Shown here in pieces: positions 25,207-34,312 of a stretch of 64,000 bases of DNA. The DNA is from Actinomycetota bacterium (GTDB taxonomy: Bacteria > Actinomycetota > Acidimicrobiia > Acidimicrobiales > Iamiaceae), in contig JACPNX010000038.1 of assembly GCA_016185275.1 (NCBI GenBank), positions 65,848-129,847 of the forward strand. Direction: 5' to 3'. The position numbers and the translations under genes are program-made. Each line of letters begins with the position of its first letter. Position 1 is the first letter of the stretch. A model generated the notes under the pieces. The model had not been told where the DNA came from and made no database searches. It was given only the letters and a program-made list of their open reading frames with translations.

Positions 25207-26351
25207 GCGACCCCGGCGGCGACGGCCCTCTGACGCTGGCGCTGCCCCCGACCCTCGACAGCACCACCGAGGCCCGCCGCTTCGCGTGCCAGGCCATCGG
25301 CGACCAACCGGGTGCGGACCTCGTCGCGCTGCTCACGAGCGAGCTGGCCGCCAACGCGGTGCTGCACGCGCGCACGCCGTTCGCCGTGTCGGTCGAGCGC
25401 GTCGACCGGCGGATCCGCGTGGCCGTGTCGGACGGGAGCGTCCAGCCGCCGGTCGTCAAGCACCACAGCCTCGACGCGGTGACCGGCCGGGGCATGCGGA
25501 TCATTGCCTCGCACGCGGACGACTGGGGCTTCGACGTGGGCCCCGACGGCAAGTCGGTGTGGTTCGAGGTCGTCGTGGCCCCGCGCCCTCACGACGCGGG
25601 GCCCGAGGCCGTCCGGCTCCGGCTGCTGTGCTTGCCGGTCGACCTCTATGCCGCGAGCTCGGCCCACGCCCAGGCCGTCCTGCGCGAGGTCGCGCTCATG
25701 GCCCCGGGCCCCGCCCGTGACCGCTGGGCGCCGCTGCTCGCCGAGACGGAGCGCTTCCGTGACCTCATGGTCGCCCTCACCGACGCGGTCGACGTCACGA
25801 CGGCGGCGCGCGTCGGTCTGTCCGGTGACGACTCGGTGCTCGACGTCGACGTGGAGATCCCCCGGGATGCCGGCGAGGTCGCCGCCCACCTGGCCGAGGA
25901 GTTCGAGACGCTCGACCGCGACGAGGTGACCACGAGCGTGCGCTCCGAGCAGGTGCGGGACTTCCAGCGTTGGATGCTGTCGGAGATCGCCAGCCAGTGC
26001 GGTGGGGAAGCGCCTCGGCCGTGGCCGGGCGGTGCGGCGGAATCGGCGTGGCCCGCTCCGGTGGAGCCACCCGCGTCGGCGGTCCACCTGAGCATCGACG
26101 GGGACGTCGACGCCGCCCGTGCCGGCGAGCTGCGCAGCATGCTCCACGACGCCCACAACGACGGCGCCCGGTCGATCGTGCTCGACATGTCGGGCGTGAC
26201 GTTCCTCGACTCGAGCGGGGTCAGCATGCTGATGGCCGCCCATGCCCGCTGCCTCGACGCCGGGGGGACGTTCACCGTGGCCCAGCCGTCGATCGCGGTC
26301 CGCCGCATCCTTCGGATCGTCGGCCTGGAGGCGATCCTCAGGACCAGCTGA
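25203..26351 (+). CDS. RsbW-like HATPase kinase fused to a C-terminal STAS anti-anti-sigma domain
   Basis: 382 residues from GTG 25203, overlapping the phosphatase stop. Residues about 15-128 form an anti-sigma-type GHKL ATPase: N-box ELAANAVLHA (Glu47, Asn51), G1 box SDGS (Asp77), G2 box GRGMRIIASHADDWGF. A middle helical region (about 140-285) is unassigned. Residues about 290-382 are a STAS domain with the phospho-acceptor loop FLDSSGVS (DSSG at 336-339). In Bacillus the kinase (RsbW/SpoIIAB) and its STAS substrate (RsbV/SpoIIAA) are separate proteins; here they are one chain, so phosphorylation could be intramolecular. No sigma factor gene is adjacent; the target is unknown. Confidence 0.92.
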   Translation: MSDPGGDGPLTLALPPTLDSTTEARRFACQAIGDQPGADLVALLTSELAANAVLHARTPFAVSVERVDRRIRVAVSDGSVQPPVVKHHSLDAVTGRGMRIIASHADDWGFDVGPDGKSVWFEVVVAPRPHDAGPEAVRLRLLCLPVDLYAASSAHAQAVLREVALMAPGPARDRWAPLLAETERFRDLMVALTDAVDVTTAARVGLSGDDSVLDVDVEIPRDAGEVAAHLAEEFETLDRDEVTTSVRSEQVRDFQRWMLSEIASQCGGEAPRPWPGGAAESAWPAPVEPPASAVHLSIDGDVDAARAGELRSMLHDAHNDGARSIVLDMSGVTFLDSSGVSMLMAAHARCLDAGGTFTVAQPSIAVRRILRIVGLEAILRTS

Positions 26352-26453
26352 CGCACGAGCGCCGCGGCGGGCCGGCGGGCGGACGCGCGCGCTGGCGGCA
26401 GACCGCCTCGACTTCGACGCTCCGTGAGGTCTTCGCGCCCTTCGTGACTTGAT

Positions 26454-29210
26454 GTGGGCGGCCGCGGGGCCGATGGGGACGGCGTGCGACGTGGTCGGGC
26501 GTGGGGCCTTCGTGCCGGCGAAGGGGCGGCGGTCGCCCTGGTCGCGCTCGCGGTCGTGTTCCCCAGAGGCGGTGCGCACGAGGCGCTGTACCTCGTCGCC
26601 GTCTGGTTCGCGGCTCTGGTGGCGTGGGGCGGCCGGCTCGGGCGCCGGCCCGCGGATGGAACCCCATGGACCTGGCTGGCCGCCGGGGTGACGCTGTCCG
26701 CGGCAGCCGACACGGTCTGGTCGGCCTACGGCTGGATCACGCACCGCCCGACTCCCGACCTGTCCCTGGCCGACCCGGTCTACCTGGTCGCGACGGCGGC
26801 TGTAGCCGCCGCCGTGCTCGGGTTCGACCGCCGCACGAGCCGGGGCCGGGGCGGTGACAGCCTGATCGACGCGGCCCAGGTCGGTGTGGTCGCCGCGCTC
26901 CTCGGGTGGGAGCTGCTCCTGCGCCCGACCCTCGCGGACGGGCAGATGTCGGTGCTGGCCGGTGTCGTCGCCGCCAGCTACCCGATGCTCGACCTCGTCG
27001 TACTGGTCCTCGTCGTTCGCCTCGTGGCCGAGCGCCCGCACCGGTCCACGAGCGGGCTGCTGCTCGTCACCGGCCTGTCGTGCTGGCTTGTCGCCGACAC
27101 CGCCTACGCACTCGTGGCCGCCTCCGCTGCCTACGACACCTGGGTGCCGTGGCTCGACGCCCTCTGGATGGCGTCGGTGCTGACGATGGGCATGGCCGCC
27201 ACCCGGGCGGACATGGCCGCGCTCACCGCGCCCGTCCGGGAGTCGGGCGAGCCGGGCCTCGGACTCGGTCGGCGCCGCCTGGCGCTCAGCGTGTCGTGGT
27301 TGGCGGCGCCCGGCCTGGCGGCGGGCATCGGTGGGCTCCTCGGCCGTGCACCGAGCAGCGCTGCCCTCATCGGGGGCACCGTCGTCCTCGCCGTCCTGGT
27401 GCTGCTGCGCTGCCTCCGCCTCCTGCGGGACAACGAAACCGCCCGAGCCGAGCTCCGCGCCCGTGAGCGGCACTACCAGGCACTGGCCCGCAACTCGTCG
27501 GACGCGGCGACCCTGCTCGACCGCGACGGCCGCATCCTCGGCGATCAACCCGCCCTCGCCGCCTTCCTCGGGCGACCGCGGGGCAGCACCGACGGCCTCG
27601 ACGTCTTCGCCTTTCTCGACGCCGACAACGCCGCCACGGCGCGTACCGCACTGGAGCGGGCGGTCCGCGACCCGGGCCGCCGCGTCGACGTCGAGCTTCC
27701 CGTGGCCGGCGCCGACCGCCAGGTGCACTGGGTGGCGGCACGCCTGATCTCGCTGCTCGACGACCCCGACGTGGGCGCCGTCGTGGTGAACCTGCACGAC
27801 GTGACCGACCGCAAGGTGGCCGAGGCCGAGCTGAGCCACCAGGCGTTCCACGACCCGCTCACCGGCCTCGCCAACCGGTCGCTGTTCCGCGAGCGGATCA
27901 CGTACGCGACGACATGGGCCCACCGGCACCGGGTGCAGCTGGCCGTGCTCTTCCTCGATCTCGACGGCTTCAAGACCGTGAACGACGGCCTCGGCCATGA
28001 CGTGGGCGACGACCTCCTGCGGCTGGTGGCGGCCCGCCTCGGCAACGCGGTGAGACCGGGCCAGACGGTGGCCCGTCTCGGCGGCGACGAGTTCGGGGTG
28101 CTGGTGGAGGCCACGGCCGGCGCCGTCGGCGAGGCGATCGCCACCGCCGACCGCATCCTGCAGGTGCTCGGCGACCCGTTCTCGTTGCGGGGCCGGATGC
28201 TGACCGTCAGCGCCAGCATCGGCATCGCCGTGGGTGAAGGCCTGGAGACCGTGGACACGCTCCTGCGCAACGCCGACGTCGCGATGTACCACGCCAAGGC
28301 GGCGGGTCGCGGCCGCCGCGTGCTGTTCAGCCCCTCCATGCGCCAGGGCGCCGAGGAGCGGCTGCGCCTCGAGGGCGACCTCACCGGCGCCGTCGCCCGC
28401 GGCGAGCTGGTGCTGCGCTACCAGCCGGTCGTGGACCTCGGCACCGGGCGGGTGCGGGGGTTCGAGGCCCTGCTGCGCTGGGACCACCCCGACCTCGGGC
28501 TCGTGACCCCCGACCGCTTCATCCCCCTGGCCGAGGCGAACGGGATGATCGTGCCCATCGGCCGCTGGGTCCTGCGGGAGGCGTGCCGCGCCGCGGCGGC
28601 ATGGCAGAGCCGCCACCCGGCCTACGACCGCCTGGCCATGGCCGTGAACCTCTCGGCCCGCCAGCTCGACGACCCGCGCCTGATCGGTGACGTGGTCGAT
28701 GCCCTGACCGAAGCCGGGCTACGGCCCCGCTCGTTGATCCTGGAGCTGACCGAGACCGCGCTCGTCGACGACGCCCAGGCCGCGGCGCGGACGCTGACGA
28801 CGCTGAACCAGCTCGGCGTGCAGCTCGCCGTGGACGACTTCGGCACCGGCTACTCGTCGCTGTCCCACCTGCGCCAGTTCCCCGTCGACATCCTCAAGAT
28901 CGACCGCAGCTTCACGAGCGCGATCGTCGAGGGGGAGCCGACGCCCGGGATCGTGCAGGGTGTGCTCGAGCTGGCCCGCGCGCTCAAGCTGCGCCTGGTG
29001 GCCGAGGGGATCGAGACGCCGGCGCAGGCCGAGCGCCTCCGCGACGAGGGCTGCCACATGGGCCAGGGGTACCTGTTCGCCAGACCGCTGGTCGACGAGG
29101 ACGCGGAGGCGATGCTCGTCGAGGTCCAGCGCCCCGCCCGCCTGCCGCTGGAAGGGGTGGCGGCTCAGCCGCAGCCGGAGTGGCAGCGTCCGGCCCTCGA
29201 CGCGAGCTGA
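26454..29210 (+). CDS. Membrane GGDEF-EAL cyclic di-GMP enzyme with PAS domain
   Basis: 918 residues if started at GTG 26454 (uncertain; another in-frame GTG lies ten codons later). N-terminal multi-pass membrane region of about eight to ten helices (15-330), a PAS-like domain (about 340-450), GGDEF domain with an intact GGDEF (543-547; RLGGDEFGVL), EAL domain with FEALLRWDHP (EAL at 671-673), LELTETALVDD, DDFGTGYSSLSHL and KIDRSF. All catalytic motifs of both domains are present, so either c-di-GMP synthesis or breakdown is possible. An RxxD inhibitory site is not seen in front of GGDEF. It follows the partner-switching pair after about 100 nt. Confidence 0.95.
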   Translation: MGGRGADGDGVRRGRAWGLRAGEGAAVALVALAVVFPRGGAHEALYLVAVWFAALVAWGGRLGRRPADGTPWTWLAAGVTLSAAADTVWSAYGWITHRPTPDLSLADPVYLVATAAVAAAVLGFDRRTSRGRGGDSLIDAAQVGVVAALLGWELLLRPTLADGQMSVLAGVVAASYPMLDLVVLVLVVRLVAERPHRSTSGLLLVTGLSCWLVADTAYALVAASAAYDTWVPWLDALWMASVLTMGMAATRADMAALTAPVRESGEPGLGLGRRRLALSVSWLAAPGLAAGIGGLLGRAPSSAALIGGTVVLAVLVLLRCLRLLRDNETARAELRARERHYQALARNSSDAATLLDRDGRILGDQPALAAFLGRPRGSTDGLDVFAFLDADNAATARTALERAVRDPGRRVDVELPVAGADRQVHWVAARLISLLDDPDVGAVVVNLHDVTDRKVAEAELSHQAFHDPLTGLANRSLFRERITYATTWAHRHRVQLAVLFLDLDGFKTVNDGLGHDVGDDLLRLVAARLGNAVRPGQTVARLGGDEFGVLVEATAGAVGEAIATADRILQVLGDPFSLRGRMLTVSASIGIAVGEGLETVDTLLRNADVAMYHAKAAGRGRRVLFSPSMRQGAEERLRLEGDLTGAVARGELVLRYQPVVDLGTGRVRGFEALLRWDHPDLGLVTPDRFIPLAEANGMIVPIGRWVLREACRAAAAWQSRHPAYDRLAMAVNLSARQLDDPRLIGDVVDALTEAGLRPRSLILELTETALVDDAQAAARTLTTLNQLGVQLAVDDFGTGYSSLSHLRQFPVDILKIDRSFTSAIVEGEPTPGIVQGVLELARALKLRLVAEGIETPAQAERLRDEGCHMGQGYLFARPLVDEDAEAMLVEVQRPARLPLEGVAAQPQPEWQRPALDAS

Positions 29211-29247
29211 GGCTGGCTGCGCCCACCGGTGGCGGCGCGAGCGGGCA

Positions 29248-30489
29248 TCAGTCGACGAGGGCCTGGGCCACGAGCTGCTTGAGCTGCGGGCGGATCGGGT
29301 GGGTGCTCGACGGTAGGAGCTGCGTCATGAACAGCACGGTGATCCGCTCGGCGGGGTCGACCCAGAACGCCGTGCTGGCCGCGCCGCCCCAGCCGTACTC
29401 GCCGGCGGATCCGGGGACGCGGCCCTTCACCGGGTCGACGCTGACCGACAAGCCCAGTCCGAAGCCGACCCCGTCGAACGTCGTCTCCGCGAAGAGCGGC
29501 CGTCCGAACGCCTCCAGGTCCGCGCCACCCGGCAGGTGGTTGCTGGCCATGAAGGCGACCGTGCGAGGGCTCAGCAGCCGGGCGCCGTCCAGTGCGCCTC
29601 CGTTGAGCAGCATCTGGGTGAACCGGTGGTAGTCAGACGCGGTGCCGGCGAGCCCACCGCCGCCCGACAGCAGCGCGGGCCGGCGCTTGATGGCGTCACC
29701 GAACGAGCCGCTCGGGATGGCGTTGCGCGTGGCGGGATCGGCCAGGTAGAGCGCGGCCAGCCGATCCTGCCCGGCCGCGTCGACCCAGAACGCCGTGTCC
29801 GTCATGCCCAGGGGCTCGAACACGCGCTCGGCGAAGAAGCGGTCGAGGGGCTGGCCCGACAGGACCTCGACCAGGCGGCCCACCACGTCGGTCGACACCG
29901 AGTAGTTCCACTCGGTCCCGGGCTGGAACAGCAGCGGCAGGCTGGCATAGGTGTCGCAGGCCGACTCGAGGTCCTGTCCCTGCGGTGAGCCCCACTCGAA
30001 GCCCGCCGCCCGGTACATCGCGTCGACCGGGTGGCTGTAGTGGAACCCGTAGGTGAGCCCCGACGTGTGCGTGAGCAGGTGCCAGATGCGGACCGGCTCC
30101 GTAGCCGGAACGGTCGTCACCCGCTGGCTGCTGCCTCCGCTGAACACGCGGACGTCCCGGAACGACGGGATGTAGCGGTAGACGGGGTCCTTCAGCTCGA
30201 ACGCCCCCTCCTCGTAGAGCATCATGAGGGCGACCGACGTGATGGGCTTCGTCATCGAGTAGATGCGAAAGATGGTGTCGGTCTCGACCGGCAGCCCGGC
30301 CTCGACGTCGCGCGACCCATAGGTCGCCACGTGCGCGATGCGACCGTTGCGGCTCACGCAGATCAGCCAGCCGGGCAGGCGACCGTCGTCGACGTAACGG
30401 GCGAAGTGCCGGTCGATCCGCGAGAGCCGGTCAGGGTCGAAGCCCACCTCGGACGGGTCGATCTCCACCTTCAGGTCGGGCACGGTCAC
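29248..30489 (-). CDS. Serine hydrolase of the class C beta-lactamase/esterase family
   Basis: 413 residues. Catalytic Ser-x-x-Lys in RIYSMTKPITSVA (SMTK), second motif Tyr-Ser-Val in EWNYSVSTDVVGRL, and GWGGAASTAFWVDP near the end in place of the KTG-type motif. This combination is typical of EstB-like esterases and of uncharacterised actinobacterial beta-lactamase-fold enzymes rather than antibiotic resistance enzymes. No signal peptide. Starts at GTG 30489; follows the acyl-CoA dehydrogenase by 39 nt on the same strand and may be in the same transcript. Confidence 0.9.
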   Translation of the reverse strand: MTVPDLKVEIDPSEVGFDPDRLSRIDRHFARYVDDGRLPGWLICVSRNGRIAHVATYGSRDVEAGLPVETDTIFRIYSMTKPITSVALMMLYEEGAFELKDPVYRYIPSFRDVRVFSGGSSQRVTTVPATEPVRIWHLLTHTSGLTYGFHYSHPVDAMYRAAGFEWGSPQGQDLESACDTYASLPLLFQPGTEWNYSVSTDVVGRLVEVLSGQPLDRFFAERVFEPLGMTDTAFWVDAAGQDRLAALYLADPATRNAIPSGSFGDAIKRRPALLSGGGGLAGTASDYHRFTQMLLNGGALDGARLLSPRTVAFMASNHLPGGADLEAFGRPLFAETTFDGVGFGLGLSVSVDPVKGRVPGSAGEYGWGGAASTAFWVDPAERITVLFMTQLLPSSTHPIRPQLKQLVAQALVD

Positions 30490-30528
30490 CTCGGGGCGCT
30501 GGGGTTCGTTCGGCAGCCGGCGACGGGT

Positions 30529-31851
30529 TCAGCCGTTCTTCGGCAGGTCCTTGAACGCGGTGGTCCGGTCGTTGCTCGGCTCCTTCGGCAGGCCGAGCAC
30601 CCGTTCGCCGATGATGTTGCGCTGGATCTGATCCGTGCCGCCGTAGATCGAGGGTCCGGGTGCGAACAGCGCCATCTCGGTGACCATGGCCGCGAACGGG
30701 TTGGCCGTCGCCTCGTCGAGGACCTTGTGACCCTCGGCGTCGTAGGCGTGCAGCATCCCGAGCGGCCCGAGGATCCGCAGTCCGAGGTCGCGCGCCAAGC
30801 GGATGATCTCGCTCATCGACAGCTTGGCGATGTTGCCGACGCCAGGCAGGTCCTGGCCCGCGCTGCGCATCGCCTTCTGGCGCAGGTTCGTGAAGCGGGC
30901 GATCTCGTTGAGCGTGTGCAGCCGCATGAGGTCCTGGCGGACCGTGGGGTCCTGGAGCGCGCCGTTGCCGCGGGCGAGATCGCCGAGCAGCCGCTCGGCC
31001 GCCCCGAACATCCCCCCGGCGCCACCGGCCCCCCGGCGCGCCGTGCCGACGAAGTCACCGGCGCGCCGCTCGAGGTCGCCGGCGACCGTGCCCGGCGTGG
31101 CGGCCGACGCCGCGGCGGTGCCGCCCCCCGCGCCGAGGCCGGCACGTTCGAAGGCGAGGGTCGTGTTGGCCACGGCCCACCCGCGGTTGAGGCCGCCGAT
31201 GAGCGCGTCGTCGGGCACCCGGGCGTCGGTGAGGAACACTTCGTTGAACAGTGCCCGGCCGGTGATCTCCCGCAGCGGGCGCACCTCGATGCCGGGCTGG
31301 TGCATGTCGACGGCGAAGTAGCTGATGCCCTGGTGCTTGGGAACGTCGGGATCGGTGCGGGCGATCAGCATCCCGAGGTCGGCCACCTGGCCGCCCGACG
31401 TCCACACCTTCTGCCCGTTGACGACCCACTCGTCGCCGTCGCGCACCGCCCGGGTCGTGAGGCCCGCCAGATCGGAGCCGGCGCCGGGCTCGCTGAACAG
31501 CTGGCACCAGGCCCTGGTGCCCGTGACGATGTCGCGCAGGTAGCGGCGCTTCTGCTCGTCGTCGCCGTGGGCGGCGATCGTCGGCCCGGCCAGCAGGAGC
31601 CCGAGGCCCCCCGGCGGGCCGAGGGCGCCGTGGTCGGCGATGGCGCGGCCCACCCGCACGCCCTCCTCGCGCGACAGGCCCTTGCCGTGCCACTCCTCGG
31701 GCCACGTGGGCGCGGACCAGCCCGCGGAACCGAGGCGCTCCCACCACTCACCGACCGTCAGGTCCGGGTCCCAGTTCTGAGCCAACCAGGCGGTGACCTC
31801 GCGGGTCACGTCGTCCGTGGCGGTCGAGTCGGTGTCGATCGTGTCGGTCAT
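30529..31851 (-). CDS. Acyl-CoA dehydrogenase (FadE type)
   Basis: 440 residues. FAD flavoenzyme of beta-oxidation or sterol-side-chain breakdown. Features: QLFSEPGAGSDLAGL (FAD/acyl-binding signature), WVVNGQKVWTSGG, and the C-terminal YGGTDQIQRNIIGERVLGLPKEP with the FAD-dimer loop. The middle carries a Gly/Ala-rich insertion near 235-275. Many actinobacterial FadEs work as heterodimers; no second small subunit is adjacent. An operator-like palindrome covers its -35 and is shared with the ligase gene upstream. Confidence 0.95.
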   Translation of the reverse strand: MTDTIDTDSTATDDVTREVTAWLAQNWDPDLTVGEWWERLGSAGWSAPTWPEEWHGKGLSREEGVRVGRAIADHGALGPPGGLGLLLAGPTIAAHGDDEQKRRYLRDIVTGTRAWCQLFSEPGAGSDLAGLTTRAVRDGDEWVVNGQKVWTSGGQVADLGMLIARTDPDVPKHQGISYFAVDMHQPGIEVRPLREITGRALFNEVFLTDARVPDDALIGGLNRGWAVANTTLAFERAGLGAGGGTAAASAATPGTVAGDLERRAGDFVGTARRGAGGAGGMFGAAERLLGDLARGNGALQDPTVRQDLMRLHTLNEIARFTNLRQKAMRSAGQDLPGVGNIAKLSMSEIIRLARDLGLRILGPLGMLHAYDAEGHKVLDEATANPFAAMVTEMALFAPGPSIYGGTDQIQRNIIGERVLGLPKEPSNDRTTAFKDLPKNG

Positions 31852-31898
31852 GGCGGTCCCCCAGTTGCGTGGTGGCGTCGGTCGAGAGTCGACACGAT

Positions 31899-31916
31899 CT
31901 TGACCGCAGGGTCAAG
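31899..31916. promoter_or_regulatory. Operator-like palindrome at the acyl-CoA dehydrogenase promoter
   Basis: CTTGACCGCAGGGTCAAG: perfect 7-bp arms around 4 nt. On the minus strand its TTGACC can serve as -35, with TCGACT 17 nt on. A near copy precedes the acyl-CoA ligase gene. Confidence 0.7.
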
Positions 31917-31988
31917 TAGGGGCGGGCGGCCTGCCGGTCCCGGGCCGCTCGCCGGTCCCGGTGGTGCCGCGCTGCGAACCGGCGAGCA

Positions 31989-33683
31989 CTACGTGGCGGC
32001 GGGGGTGGCGGGGGTGGCGGCGACCTCGTCGCGAAGCTGCCGCTTGAGCACCTTGCCCGCGGGGTTCCGGGGCAGCGGCTGGCCCAGCACCATGACCCTG
32101 GTCGGCACCTTGAACGGCGCGAGGCGCTGGGCGACGTGGGCCTGCAGATCGCTCGGGTCGATCATCTGGCCCCGCTTGGGCACGACGGCCACGGCGACCT
32201 CCTCGCCGAGCCGTTCGTGCGGCACGCCGAACACCGCCGCCTCGTGCACCGAGGGGTGCTCGTACACGGCCGCCTCGACCTCGGCGCAGTACACGTTCTC
32301 GCCGGCGCGCAGGACCATGTCCTTCGCCCGGTCCTCCACGTACACGAAGCCCTCGCCGTCGACGCGCCCGATGTCGCCCGTCCGCAGCCAACCGTCGACG
32401 ATGGTCTCGGCGGTCGCTTCGGGCTTGCCCCAGTACCCCTGGATGAGGTTCGGGCCCTTGAACCAGATCTCCCCCCGTTCACCCACCGGCACCGGCCTGC
32501 CCTCGTCGTCGCGCACCTCGACCTCCATGATGGGGGTGGTCCGCCCGGTGCTGGTGGGCTTCGAGAGGTAGTCCTGGCCGTTGTTGCCGGGTCCGTAGGC
32601 GTTGGTCTCGGTCATGCCGTAACCGATGTTCGGCTTGCCCTTCGAGAAGCTGCCGGCCACCCGCTTCACCAGCTCGGGCGGCGCCGGAGCGCCGCCGCCC
32701 CCGACGCTGACGAGGCTCGACGTGTCGAACTCCGCGAAGCGGGGTGACTCGAGCAGATCCCACGCCTGCGTCGGTACGCCGACAAAGTTGGTGATCTGCT
32801 CGCGCTGGATCAGCTCGAGCGCCCGCTCCGGATCCCACTTGTACATGATCACGAGCTTCAGGCCGGCCGAGAAGCACGACAGCATCACGGGCACGCAGCC
32901 CGTGACGTGGAAGAGCGGGACGATGAGGATGAACGACGGCGGCGTGGTCGCAGCCGCCTCCTCGGGCCGGCGGAGCCGGTCGACGGCCGCCCGGCACCCG
33001 AAGCCGAGCAGGGCATGGACGACCGCCCGGTGCGTCGACACCGCACCCTTGGGTCGACCGGTCGTGCCCGAGGTGTACAGGATCGTCGCCAGGTCCTCCG
33101 GACCGATCTCCACCTCGGGCCGCGCGGCGCCCGGGACGACCACGTCCTCCCAGCGGTCGACGCCGGCGGGGGTGCGCCCGGGTGGCGTGCGCACGGCGAG
33201 CGCCGCGATGCCGAGGCGCTCGCAGGCGGCGCGGCTGCGCTCGACGCGCTCGACGTCGGCGATCAGCACCGTGGCCCCGCAGTCCTCCAGGGCGTAGGCC
33301 ATCTCGTCCTCGGTCCACCACGCGTTGAGCGAGACCGAGACCGCCCCGACCGACAGGACGGCGGCGAAGGAGACGACCCACTCCGGGTAGTTCCGCATGC
33401 CGATGGCCACCCGGTCGCCCTTGCGCACGCCGTAGCGCTCGACCAGCGCCGCGCCGAGGCCGTCGACCGCGGCCATGACGTCGGCGAACGACCAGCGCTC
33501 GTCCTCGTACACCAGGAAGGTCTGGTCGCCGCGCTGGCGCGCGGTGTCGAACACGACCTTGAGGTTGGGCGGCGCCTGCCTGAACAGCCGGTACGGGACA
33601 CCCTCGACGGTCTCCTCGACGATCTCGAAGCGCTCGCCGGGCCCGGTGACCGCGGCTGCGGCCTCCTCGTAGGTCATGGTCAT
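31989..33683 (-). CDS. Acyl-CoA synthetase, AMP-forming
   Basis: 564 residues from ATG 33683 (alternatives GTG 33692, ATG 33677). Class I adenylate-forming enzyme: P-loop YTSGTTGRPKGA, GYGMTETNA (A5), WLRTGDIGRVD (A7), RAKDMVLRAGENVY (A8), and the catalytic lysine in NPAGKVLKRQLRDE (A10). It activates a fatty or other carboxylic acid to its CoA thioester. Directly upstream of the acyl-CoA dehydrogenase on the same strand with 137 nt between, and with a matching operator, so the two probably handle one substrate. Substrate length cannot be told. Confidence 0.95.
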   Translation of the reverse strand: MTMTYEEAAAAVTGPGERFEIVEETVEGVPYRLFRQAPPNLKVVFDTARQRGDQTFLVYEDERWSFADVMAAVDGLGAALVERYGVRKGDRVAIGMRNYPEWVVSFAAVLSVGAVSVSLNAWWTEDEMAYALEDCGATVLIADVERVERSRAACERLGIAALAVRTPPGRTPAGVDRWEDVVVPGAARPEVEIGPEDLATILYTSGTTGRPKGAVSTHRAVVHALLGFGCRAAVDRLRRPEEAAATTPPSFILIVPLFHVTGCVPVMLSCFSAGLKLVIMYKWDPERALELIQREQITNFVGVPTQAWDLLESPRFAEFDTSSLVSVGGGGAPAPPELVKRVAGSFSKGKPNIGYGMTETNAYGPGNNGQDYLSKPTSTGRTTPIMEVEVRDDEGRPVPVGERGEIWFKGPNLIQGYWGKPEATAETIVDGWLRTGDIGRVDGEGFVYVEDRAKDMVLRAGENVYCAEVEAAVYEHPSVHEAAVFGVPHERLGEEVAVAVVPKRGQMIDPSDLQAHVAQRLAPFKVPTRVMVLGQPLPRNPAGKVLKRQLRDEVAATPATPAAT

Positions 33684-33706
33684 ACGGCGCACGATCCCAC
33701 TCGCTG

Positions 33707-33724
33707 CCTGACCCCGTGGTCAAG
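33707..33724. promoter_or_regulatory. Operator-like palindrome at the acyl-CoA ligase promoter
   Basis: CCTGACCCCGTGGTCAAG: same architecture as the site at 31899 (7-bp arms, one mismatch, 4-nt spacer), again placing TTGACC on the minus strand just upstream of a possible TGGGAT -10. Confidence 0.65.
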
Positions 33725-33758
33725 CCGTGGGCCGGCAGGTCCCCGGGGCGGTGGTCGA

Positions 33759-34241
33759 TCAGCCGAGCCGTCGCAGCACGTCCGCGACGACGGCGTCGAG
33801 TGGACCGCCGGCGTCGACGACGGCGCCGCCGGCGGGCGGCTCCTCGTCCGCCAGCTGGGACGGCAGCAGGCCGGGCCCCGCGATCGCGCCGCGGCGGTGG
33901 GCGAGCCGCTCGTGCACCACCGCCGGGTCGGCCCGCAGGAACACGATGCGGGCGCCGGGCACCCCGGCGAGCAGGGCCCGGCGGTGCGCACGCGTGAGCG
34001 CGGAGCACGCGAGGACCACCGCCTCCCCGGCTTGCGAGCGGCGCCGGAGCTCGGCGTTGAGCGCCGCCAGCCAGGGCGCCCGGTCGGCGTCGCTCAGGCC
34101 CTCACCCCGGCGGATCTTGTCCACGTTGGACTGCGGGTGGAAGTCGTCCGCGTCGACGAAGCGGGCGCCGAGGTGCTCGGCGACCCGACGGCCGACCGTG
34201 GTCTTGCCCGACCCGCTGACCCCGGCCACGACGACGATCAC
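33759..34241 (-). CDS. gntK: Gluconokinase
   Basis: 160 residues, full length for a bacterial GntK. Walker A GVSGSGKTT at 8-16, then FVDADDFHPQSNVDKIRRGEGLSDADR (read in pieces: DFHPQSNVDK is the substrate loop), LACSALTRAHRR (Walker B-like/LID region). It phosphorylates D-gluconate to 6-phosphogluconate for the pentose phosphate pathway. Starts with GTG 34241. Divergent from the ceramidase-like gene; no gluconate transporter is nearby. Confidence 0.93.
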   Translation of the reverse strand: MIVVVAGVSGSGKTTVGRRVAEHLGARFVDADDFHPQSNVDKIRRGEGLSDADRAPWLAALNAELRRRSQAGEAVVLACSALTRAHRRALLAGVPGARIVFLRADPAVVHERLAHRRGAIAGPGLLPSQLADEEPPAGGAVVDAGGPLDAVVADVLRRLG

Positions 34242-34312
34242 CCCGCCGGTGTACCCGGCGGCCGGCCGGTCGCGCTGGCCCCCGGGCCGCAGGTGCGCTG
34301 GACTCCACCGCC

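Noticed and set aside
25050-28616. Long minus-strand open frame opposite the kinase-STAS and GGDEF-EAL genes
   Set aside because: Antisense shadow typical of high-GC DNA; composition is low-complexity Arg/Gly/Val and has no domain.
29248-30489. Antibiotic-resistance beta-lactamase
   Set aside because: No signal peptide and an esterase-type third motif; family members are mostly metabolic serine hydrolases.
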